A DNA stretch of 64,000 nucleotides from CAVRUH01 sp963822595 (GTDB lineage Bacteria; Chlamydiota; Chlamydiia; Chlamydiales; Waddliaceae): NCBI GenBank assembly GCA_963822595.1, contig CAWGIG010000005.1, forward strand, positions 310,001 to 374,000, written 5' to 3'. The notes beneath the pieces were generated by a model, which was not told the origin of the DNA, ran no database searches, and was given only the letters and a program-made list of their open reading frames with translations. The number at the start of each line of letters is the position of its first letter. The stretch's first letter is position 1. This document shows positions 17,684 to 26,285 of the stretch, one piece after another. The position numbers and the translations under genes are program-made.

Positions 17684-18898
17684 TCAAGCGATGTTTAATA
17701 ATTCACGCCCCCCATCGGTGAGACCTATAACGTATCCGCTGTTCGGATCTTGGATCACTAACTTAGGATCAAGAGGAAGATAGGTCAGAACCTCGGTATT
17801 GGGAATAAATTTCGAATCAATATGCTCAACTATGTTCTTGTCCCTTAATTGATGAATGGCCTGTAAATTACCATAGACTGCTTTACGAAATTTTTTCACG
17901 AGGGGAGCATTCCCATTGTCCCAGGTGTCGATCATTTTTATGAGTTCCCTCTTTGAATGAGTATGATTGAGCTGAAGAATAGCGAGTCGAAGGGCCAGTG
18001 CAAAAAAAGAACGCCCATGATCTTCGGAACAGTTTAAAACGGGTTGCACACCTAAAGAGAGATCGAGAAGCTGTAGGAGCATTTCTTGCAGACCCCATCT
18101 TATGGAGGTGTGCTCCATTGTTGCTAATTGATTCCCCAGCAAATGGCGGAACAGGATGCACATATCTTCGATTTCTAGAAGTTCAGGATGACTATTTTCT
18201 ATCGACTTTAAGTTCGAGACGATGTCTAGAAGAATGTGATATATCGATTCAACCCTCTGATGAAGCTCTCTGCGAAGTCGAATGAGAGATTTTTCATCAT
18301 CAAGGGTTCCATCGAAAATGCCTTTTGCATGTTTTTTTGCTAGGGAGATATCGATTTCTCGTATGGCTGTGACATTTTTTAACAAAAGATCCGAAGTGAT
18401 TTCGTGGTTGAAATCCGCTAAACGAGCTTCTAGTGTATATTCGTCGATGGCGTCAAAGGCGAACTTCTTTGAGGCTTTTGTGAATCTTTCGTTTAACCAT
18501 GATGCGTACTTTACCCATCCTTCCATGTTTAAGAGTTTGGGAAGTAGATCTCCCAATTCTTTTTCATGGTAGGTTTCTTCTCTTTGAGATTTTTGAAAGA
18601 GGAGGGGATGTAAAGGAAGGCAGAGGTGAGCTTGTTGGGGGCCGATTTTTGATAAGTTTTCATGTTCATGAATGATTTTTCTCCAGGCATCCTCTTCGAG
18701 ATTGTATTGTACAAAAGAAAGATGAGAAGGGGACGCATATTGGATGATTTTCTTTAATTTCTCTGTGGAACCTAAGTAGGGGGAGCGGATGATTTTGGAT
18801 TGACCCACTTTAGCAATCAAAGTGCCGGCAAACGGCACTTCGAAAGTAAGGTTTAACCCATCGATATTGAATTCGAATTTTTGACTTTCGTTTTCCAT
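17684..18898 (-). CDS. Unknown 404-residue protein with a CX5R phosphatase-like loop
   Basis: Soluble, mostly helical, no signal peptide or membrane segment. At about residues 286–314 it reads PVLNCSEDHGRS and ends with LQLNHTH. C290 and R296 form a CX5R(S) loop. The surrounding P-x-x-N-C and the trailing H-x-H at nearly the same spacing recall the inositol-phosphatase motif of SopB/IpgD effectors (NCKSGKDRTG followed by a His-rich end, from memory). The rest of the protein shows no similarity I can name, so this is a motif-level suggestion only. It lies between pgm and a membrane-protein gene, all on the reverse strand. A secreted effector acting on host phosphoinositides would fit, unproven. 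Confidence 0.6.
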   Translation of the reverse strand: MENESQKFEFNIDGLNLTFEVPFAGTLIAKVGQSKIIRSPYLGSTEKLKKIIQYASPSHLSFVQYNLEEDAWRKIIHEHENLSKIGPQQAHLCLPLHPLLFQKSQREETYHEKELGDLLPKLLNMEGWVKYASWLNERFTKASKKFAFDAIDEYTLEARLADFNHEITSDLLLKNVTAIREIDISLAKKHAKGIFDGTLDDEKSLIRLRRELHQRVESIYHILLDIVSNLKSIENSHPELLEIEDMCILFRHLLGNQLATMEHTSIRWGLQEMLLQLLDLSLGVQPVLNCSEDHGRSFFALALRLAILQLNHTHSKRELIKMIDTWDNGNAPLVKKFRKAVYGNLQAIHQLRDKNIVEHIDSKFIPNTEVLTYLPLDPKLVIQDPNSGYVIGLTDGGRELLNIA

Positions 18899-18949
18899 AG
18901 TATCTCCACTGTATAGTCCAGTGGAGAATTAAAAACGAATGAAAAAATA

Positions 18950-19813
18950 TCATTCAACATTCATAAAAAAGGTTTCCGGTTTGTCTTTATTAAGATTAGC
19001 TAGAAAAGATTGAGGGTCCTTCTTTGGTTGAGTACTGGCTAAAAATTGTTGAGCGTCTCTTTCTCTTCTTGCATCTAAAATCTTTATGGATTCGTCATCT
19101 CGAAGTTTATCTACCTTCGTTAATGCTGCAAGTGTCCTCTGCTCTAGGTCTTCATCCGAAATAGCATAATTAGGAAAGTCTATTCTGAAAGCATATCTAA
19201 CTGCATTAATTAACTGGGCTTTTTCATCTTCACTTAACTTCAAATTTAATTTATTGCAGTTTATATACACAAACATGCCTTGGGCAGCGACTTGCAAATA
19301 AGCATCAATAGCCATCTCATCGATTTCAGCTTGATCTTTTTCACCCACGTTAAACTCTTGATGTAGAAGTTCAATCATAGGCCTTCTCTCTTCGGGTTCG
19401 TTGATGACACCCTGTAATTGGGCAAGTTTAGGATCTATTACTTCACCTGCGGGACGAATTTGACCTGTGATATAGGGGTGTAAAAACCTAGCTACAAAAG
19501 ATACGATTTGCTCTTCCTGCGTTAATGGGTGAGCTTTATTGAAGAGTTCTAATCTCTCTTCAAGAGGCTTTCTCTGTTCAACAGGAACACCAAGGATAAT
19601 TGCCTCCTTCTTAAAATCAGGGATAACTTTAACATCTTTATTTTTAAAATATCCGCGGATTAAGCTTACTGCAAGAAAGAAGGGAAAAGTAAAAATGGAT
19701 AAGGCAATAGTTGTGATAACTACTGAAAGCGAATGGTTTTTTCTTTGTTCTTTAAGTAAACAAATATTATACGCACAATCTGAACACTCTGCAAAAAATT
19801 TTTTAATTTCCAT
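18950..19813 (-). CDS. Membrane-anchored protein of unknown function
   Basis: A 287-residue protein. After a short N-terminal segment with three cysteines (CSDCAYNIC) it has one strong hydrophobic stretch, about residues 30–53 (SVVITTIALSIFTFPFFLAVSLI), then a charged helical domain. The C-terminus carries three short imperfect repeats, QQFLAS, QSFLAN and ETFFMN, each followed by Lys/Asp-rich spacers. The gene sits 52 bp downstream of the CX5R protein's start, same strand. I recognise no family. Chlamydial accessory membrane proteins of this build are common; inclusion-membrane location would be speculation because a bilobed double helix is not evident. Confidence 0.6.
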   Translation of the reverse strand: MEIKKFFAECSDCAYNICLLKEQRKNHSLSVVITTIALSIFTFPFFLAVSLIRGYFKNKDVKVIPDFKKEAIILGVPVEQRKPLEERLELFNKAHPLTQEEQIVSFVARFLHPYITGQIRPAGEVIDPKLAQLQGVINEPEERRPMIELLHQEFNVGEKDQAEIDEMAIDAYLQVAAQGMFVYINCNKLNLKLSEDEKAQLINAVRYAFRIDFPNYAISDEDLEQRTLAALTKVDKLRDDESIKILDARRERDAQQFLASTQPKKDPQSFLANLNKDKPETFFMNVE

Positions 19814-19913
19814 ATTAATACTCCTTTTATTGTTTTATAAAAAGAAATTATAAACCATTTAGAAATTAAAATCAATATTTGTTAAGATTGTGTAAAAAAG
19901 AGTGTAAATAACA

Positions 19914-19955
19914 AAAAGGACAAAAATCACCTAGTAAGGCTTTTATTGTCCTTTT
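19914..19955 (-). terminator. Terminator-like hairpin after the ndk pair
   Basis: The stem AAAAGGACAA (19914–19923) pairs with TTGTCCTTTT (19946–19955). Read on the reverse strand it is followed by TTTTTGTTAT, a reasonable U-tract. It lies 27 bp after the stop of the second ndk gene. Confidence 0.6.
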
Positions 19956-19982
19956 CGTCTTTATGTTCTTTCTTCGCTTGGC

Positions 19983-20441
19983 TTAAGACTTAAAGAAAAA
20001 CTCTATTTCTGTCTTAGCGGCCTCAGGGGAATCTGAGCCATGCACAGCGTTTTTGCTCTTGGAAGAGGCAAATTCGGCGCGAATGGTACCAGGAGCGGCA
20101 TCTTTTGGATCCGTTGCCCCAATGATTTCACGATTCTTCTTAATGGCGTTATCGCCCTCAAGAACAATTGCAACAGCAGGGCCCGAACTCATAAAGGCTA
20201 CCAAATCACCGAAAAAGGGGCGTTCTTTATGTATACCATAAAACTGCTCGGCATCGCCTTTAGACATGCGGATCATCTTCATATCCACAATCGTCAGTCC
20301 GCTCTTTTCGTATTTGGTAATAATCTCGCCCATATGATGACTTTCAACCGCATCGGGTTTAATGATTGCGAGGGTCTTCTCCGCTCGCAATACACAAATC
20401 GGTGTCAGAATCATTAAAAAGCTAATAAATAGTTTTTTCAT
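19983..20441 (-). CDS. Nucleoside diphosphate kinase paralogue with a signal peptide
   Basis: From ATG 20441 the protein is MKKLFISFLMILTPICVLRAE, a classical signal peptide with an Ala-x-Ala-like end, and then a complete NDK: TLAIIKPDAV, FYGIHKERPFF, REIIGATDPKDAAPGTIR and the active-site His in KNAVHGSDS. NDKs transfer gamma-phosphate between nucleotides through that histidine. The upstream in-frame Met (20459) lies inside the neighbouring gene and is not needed. One base separates it from the cytoplasmic ndk, so this is a tandem duplication that gained an export signal. The destination (periplasm or beyond) and substrate there are unknown; some pathogens export NDK to consume extracellular ATP. 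Confidence 0.85.
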   Translation of the reverse strand: MKKLFISFLMILTPICVLRAEKTLAIIKPDAVESHHMGEIITKYEKSGLTIVDMKMIRMSKGDAEQFYGIHKERPFFGDLVAFMSSGPAVAIVLEGDNAIKKNREIIGATDPKDAAPGTIRAEFASSKSKNAVHGSDSPEAAKTEIEFFFKS

Positions 20442-20442
20442 A

Positions 20443-20895
20443 TTAATGGCAGTGTCCACAGCATTGTTTAGGTCTTACGCAAATTTCTTCAGGAGAGAAG
20501 AAAAAAGTAATTTCTGTTTGAGCATTTTCAGCTGAATCAGATCCATGAACGACGTTTTCATCGATTGTTTTTGCAAAATCAGCGCGAATTGTTCCAGGAG
20601 CCGCTTTTTTCGGGTCTGTAGCGCCCATAATATCACGATTTTTCGTTACAGCTTCTTCGCCTTCGAGGACTGTTACAAGAACAGGACCAGATGTCATGAA
20701 GGTAACCAAGTCATTAAAGAAAGGACGCTCTTTGTGGATCGCATAGAATCCTTGAGCTTGTGCCGTGGTAAGTTGAAGCATTTTAGCTGCAATGACCTTA
20801 AGACCAGCAGTTTCGAATCTTGATAATACTTGTCCGATAACATTATTTCTAACGCCATCTGGCTTAATGATAGATAAAGTACGTTGCTTTGCCAT
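20443..20895 (-). CDS. ndk: Nucleoside diphosphate kinase with a Cys/His-rich tail
   Basis: A 150-residue NDK: TLSIIKPDGV, FYAIHKERPFF, RDIMGATDPKKAAPGTIRADF and the catalytic His in NVVHGSDSAENA. It balances NTP pools in the cytoplasm. The normal family end (TEITFFFSPEEI) is followed by an extra tail CVRPKQCCGHCH with four cysteines and two histidines, which could bind metal or form disulfides. The next gene, one base later, is a second NDK with a signal peptide. Intact; the start follows a weak GGAG-like site (CCGGAGAATAAAA). Confidence 0.92.
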   Translation of the reverse strand: MAKQRTLSIIKPDGVRNNVIGQVLSRFETAGLKVIAAKMLQLTTAQAQGFYAIHKERPFFNDLVTFMTSGPVLVTVLEGEEAVTKNRDIMGATDPKKAAPGTIRADFAKTIDENVVHGSDSAENAQTEITFFFSPEEICVRPKQCCGHCH

Positions 20896-21008
20896 TTTTA
20901 TTCTCCGGTTTAAAGTTAAAAGGGAATTTTAACATAAACCTTATTTTTTTGTAAATGTTACTTTCTTGGCTAAAGGACACTTCTTCGTTTTCTTAGAGAG
21001 TAAATTTC

Positions 21009-21038
21009 TTGTATAATTTAATTAATTAAGTGTATAAT
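21009..21038 (+). promoter_or_regulatory. Candidate promoter of the large nucleotidyltransferase-like gene
   Basis: TTGTAT (21009–21014), an 18-base A/T spacer and a perfect TATAAT (21033–21038), 29 bp before the ATG at 21068. This fits a housekeeping sigma-70/sigma-66 promoter. Confidence 0.55.
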
Positions 21039-21067
21039 TCGTCTATTTTTATAAATAGAGACTACAC

Positions 21068-24000
21068 ATGATTGATGGGATTGTTGGAAAAACGACGCAT
21101 AACATTTATGGATCAGCCGTACAGGTACGAGAGCCGACAGAAGAACAAAACATCCCTTCAATTGATTACTCCATTCGTGCGCGTCGGAGTTGTATAGACC
21201 CTATTCAACCTTTATACGAACTCTTCCGTGCTGTTTGTCCTTATCGTCAGATGGAACCTAATTTTTCTCTAATTCATCCATTGATCCTAGAAAGAATGAC
21301 ACAATTTTTGAATGGTCCCATGGGGCAATGGGTCACGCGAATCAAAGATTTGTTCCCGGATATCAAAGAGATATTTCTCGCCGGTAGCGCGGCAAGGAAT
21401 CTTGGGGGAAAGGAACTTCTAAAATATCTCTTCCTCTGTATATCTCAAAATCTTGACGTCAGAATTCAACAAGAGATATTAAGTACCCTCGATACCTACA
21501 AATTTCCATTTAGTGATGTTGATCTCCATTTTACTTTGCCGATAGAAAAATTTCAATCCATTAAGGATACTATTCTTTCCAATTTACCTGCTGGTGTCGA
21601 GGTCATCGGAGAACCCGTGATCAGATTCAATCTAGTAGATCGTCGATTTGATGTTAACGACTCTAGAAGATATAAGTCTTTTCTAAAAATCGAATTAAAA
21701 GGACCTGAAGGAAAAGTCGATTTGGTTTTTGAACCGGAAGGACAGTACACAACATTGTTTGGCGTAGACGATCTCATGGTCATTCTTAATGGAGATGAAA
21801 AGGTTATCAGCTTTTACTCTTCAGATCCCTTCATGCATTGTGAAAATCAGATCTTCCGAACGATTAAGAGAAAAATAATCCCTGACCATTCCTATCATCG
21901 TCGCATGCTCCTAAGTATGACAAGGGGATATTATGCACCCCAGGAGTTAGTCAAAGAGTGTAAGAAAGCAGCGGCAGATTTAAGCTTCAGCAAACGCACA
22001 TTCTTAACAAAGGTCACTCTTGCCTCTCATTTTGCCGGCCAAAATATCGGGCAATGGGTCTATAGACTAGCACACCAAATGGCTTGGGGAGATACTCCGC
22101 AAACCCTTCTTCCCGATGGACACATCCTTACTGAGACGTTTAATGCTACCTTTAGATGCCCGGAAATTCTCCCGAAAGCGCATGCTCTGCTGCAACTGAT
22201 TGGATTCATTGCTCTGCTTGAAGATCATCAGGGAGAACATTGCGCATCGATAAGAGATAACCACTTGGTATTGGAATTCCCTGGAGATTATACACTTTGG
22301 ATGCCATGTGATCCTGTATTGGCTTTAGAAGTTCTGGATGGAATGACCGCTTCTGAATGGGAAGAACTTAAAGAGATCCTGACATGCATGCCTGGATGGA
22401 TTCCTCGAGGAAAAGTGAATGTAGAATATACGAAAAGCGTGGCAAATTGCTTTCAGAATATTAAGTTGTCCGGATTCTATACATTATTGAAAAGCAAGAG
22501 TTGTGAAGTTCTGCAACTTCGTTTGCAGGCTGCTTTATCATCCTATGGGGCGCCTACAGTAGAGCGCTCACAAAAGTTTTGGGTAAATGCCCTCACAGAC
22601 GAGAATCCACAAATCTCTCTTCTTCAAGAAAAGCTCCGCAAACACAAAAAGAATTTTAGTGATGAAGACATTCAATGGATGCTTACTATTTTGCAGGAAA
22701 ACAACCGTCCTCGACTATGCCGTGAGGTAGCTGAACGGGTCCTAAGAGATCAAAATGTAAAAGCTGTCGAATTTCTAAGGCTGATCGAAACTTATCCTAA
22801 TATTGACTGGGAACCTATCTGCAAAGCAATAACAGACAAAAAAACTCCGGAAGAAGTGCAAAGATGCTTGCAAGTCCAGCGGCTCACTGCAGTAGGCATC
22901 CAAGCAGTTCCACAAGAGGAGCTTTTCTTATTAATTGTTGAAATAAAGGATGAATTTGTCTTGATCCGTTTGGCAGAAGAACTCCTAGTCCGACCAAAAT
23001 CCCGCGCTCTTCCAATTGGGTGTCCGGTTGATTCACCAGCTCAAAAAAGAAGAGGAATATATACAAAGAATCGCTCAACGTCCAAACGACCTGGAGGAGG
23101 AGTATCTTGTTCGTTATGCTGAAGAAAAACGGATCGAGCTGAGCGAAGCTGTCATGGAACGCATTCTTAGTCCTACTGTAGACATAAAGAGACAAGTGAA
23201 TCTTATGCAGCGTTATAAAAAACCCAATGCAGAGCAATTCTGGAGGCAAATCAATGCGCGTCTGATATATACTCCTAGAAGCTGGCCCGCAACGTGGCAT
23301 CAAATTCCAGAATTGAACCCTCGTGCACAAGCCCTTTGGATGACTGGGGTCGTTGAATGCTTAAATCAAAAGGACTTTGAAAAAGCTAAAAAAAACATTG
23401 TTGCTTTGTTAAAAAATAAAATTGAGCCACCCGGTGGAAAAATTGCTTTCCAAACCTGGCTTCTTTTAATAGGAGCGGGTAAGAAGTTCGCAGCGCTTTT
23501 TGATCTTCCCGAAAAAGTAGAAGACCTCTTTAAAAAAGAACCGGAAGCGGTATGTGCAACGCTATTGTGTCATCCCGATCCAGTAGCACTTGGTACTGCA
23601 AAATTTGTTTGCCAAGTTGTTGAATATCATCTAAATTCCGGCAAGGATCCATGGCCGATTTACGAAAAATTGAACAAGCGACACATAGATGATGCGTTAC
23701 GTGCCCGGTGGATAAGTCAAGCTACTCCTTCACGCATTTGTCAACTTCTACCAACCCATCGACCCGGAACCCCTTTTCTGGAATATCTTAAAAAACCTGT
23801 GGTAATCGAAGGGCTTGCTTCCTCACCCGCCTTGCACCCTTGGATCTGTGAACTTCTATTAGATGGCCCTCAAATAGATTGGGATAATGATCTTTTAGTA
23901 CGTGTTTGCAATCGTTTGATTGAAGAGCAAGACAATCCGAGACGGATTGAGCTAGTCGCAGTTTATGGTCAGCGACTTCCCGAGTATAATAAAATTTGGG

Positions 24001-26219
24001 AGTGTGTAACTTCTCATGATCCGGATAAAGCCCTATCGTTCACTGCCACTTGGATACAACAAGGAATTTCTCTCGTTTGTATTAAACAACTCCATCTGCA
24101 GCAAGCTCGAAAACCCCACTCTTCAGTAGAAGAATTCTTTCGTTTGTGCGTTGAACAGGACCATAACGCCCTGGCCCTTGAACTCTGGAATAAAATCCCT
24201 CTCTTCAGACATAAGAAATTTTTGCCCCTCGCTAAACAACTCTTTATGAGAGTGGAAGATCTCGATCTTGCAAAATGGGTGCTTCAGAATGCTCCGGTTG
24301 AAAAGGATCTTTTCATGAGAGCTTTAACTTTGCCTATTGATCAAACCTTTGCTGTTAAGATTCTTTGCCCAGTATTTCTGCGCTTAAAACTCGACGATAA
24401 GGAAGAACCTGCCATTAATGAACGTCTGGTTCCATTTCTCTCTATAGAAGATCTCACCATCCCGCTCCTCGACCAAATATTCAGTACCACCAATTTAGAC
24501 CCTTCTACAGCACCAAAAATAGCAACGATGTGTTTCTTGAAAGCAGACGATGATCCCGAATGGCTCGATATCTGCTGGCATATTATCAAAAATTTGAAGC
24601 AGAAATTTGATGTTTGGGATGAACAGAACTGGAACCAAATTTTTAATCTCTTCTCAAAAAAGGTAAGACTGTTAAACATAGAACAACAATTTTTTGCTAT
24701 GTTAGAATATTACAAAAAATATTGGATGGTAATAGAATCTATTTTTTCAGATGAATTCGCCAAAGAAACTCTACCTCATAAACAATATTTGTTTCTTCTA
24801 CGCTGCTATTCACTATCCGAACATGATAAAGACTCTAGAGCTCATTGCCGAACATTATGGGAAGATGCTTTAAACACTTTTCCACATCAAAGATGGGACG
24901 TAAGTTTTCTTGAACTACTCAAACTGAACCAGGATTCTTGTATTGAATCGTTAATTGCACGCATGGAAGAATGCCAGTGGATCAATAACGAATACGCTGA
25001 CGTCCTTCGATTTTCAATTATCACTGATAGTATCTTATCTAAGACTTCCTGCGATGAAGAAGGAGTAAAAATAGTTGGAGAACAATGTGAGTTAGCTGAA
25101 AAAGTACTTCCTATTTTAGCAAAGTACATACCTGCATTGTATGAAATGTACTCTATTGATGACACAGGGATAATTATTAACCCAAGGCTAGGATCCCTTC
25201 AAAAGATTCCAGAAATAGTTCTGAAAGGAACTGGAGAAAACGAAATTCACGCAAAGCAAATCATTACAATATTTCATGAATTCCTTTCCAGATTAGTAAA
25301 ATCAGGTATTGGCTTGGGAGAATTCTTCCGTGATTTCTATTGTTTGCTTTTAATAAAATCAAAACGAGTCATTCCTCACTGGTGGATGGAGGAGATAATA
25401 GAGCTATTCCAACGGTATCCCAACATCCTTTCATATGAAAAAGGGGATGACTTGATAATAGACCTACAGATGTGCGCCCTAGCATGCGGACCCGAACCCG
25501 ATGGTGATCCACTTCATCCCAATAATGCCATGAAAAGGATTCATACTCTAGTCAAAGATTGCCTAGAAAAGGGCATTCTCGAATTCGATCAATCCACCGA
25601 AGCCAGAGTTATTTGCGTTGCTGGAGGATGTCTTTCGGAGATCTCGCAACAAAACGGATTGCAGTCCCGTCACCTGAAGGGTATAAAATATGCCTTTGCG
25701 GATATCTGTACTATTGATAAACCATCGGAACTCTGGAGATGGTATGTGAACCGCCAATGCCAAATATTATTAAATTGCGCTCGAAATAGTATCGCAATAG
25801 ACCTGGAAACCTCAGAAATCTTAAAATTCCTTTACAAAATCGGAGCACTCCTTGCAGGAACAATTCAGGACGTTTGTCCTGAGAATGAGAGAGAGGTCAT
25901 GCTAGAATCCTACTTACATTTCCTGATGTCAGAAGAACTTACCCCTCTTTTTACTCCACCCAACAATGTAACAAAACTCCCTAAAGTTAGGAAAGCCAAA
26001 GGAACCCATACCAACTATAAGAAACTCGTGGGAGAATATGAACAGTGCAGGGTAAGTATTGTTTATAACTACCTCTACGAACTTTCCGATTTTTGGGGGG
26101 TAGGGTTAAAACCGTTAATCATGAAATGGGTCAATGCTCTTGTGAAATCTCAATTTTTTGAACCCAAGGTAATCGATATTTTCAAAAAAAAATGGAAAGA
26201 CGGGAAAAAGGGGAAGTAG
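21068..26219 (+). pseudogene. About 1,717-residue protein with nucleotidyltransferase-like head; one frameshift as sequenced
   Basis: Two overlapping open frames (21068–23122 and from about 22990 to 26219) together form one long protein; the frame changes near 22985–23020 and the reading continues LFQLGVRLIHQLKKEEE. The N-terminal part shows the pattern of polymerase-beta-fold nucleotidyltransferases: LAGSAAR (G106, S107), SDVDLHF (D150, D152) and KVDLVF (D218). The gap between the first two motifs is about 40 residues, far longer than usual. An IFRTIKRK…RRMLLSMTRGYYAP segment then resembles the helical part after such heads. The remaining ~1,400 residues are helical and repeat-like, without membrane segments, and unknown to me. 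Putative effector or RNA/protein modifier; the activity is inference. Confidence 0.55.
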
Positions 26220-26285
26220 AGGGTTGCTTTATTTGATAAGTTGGTGTATCTTCGATCTAAAAAATAGAAGAGAATATTACCTAAT

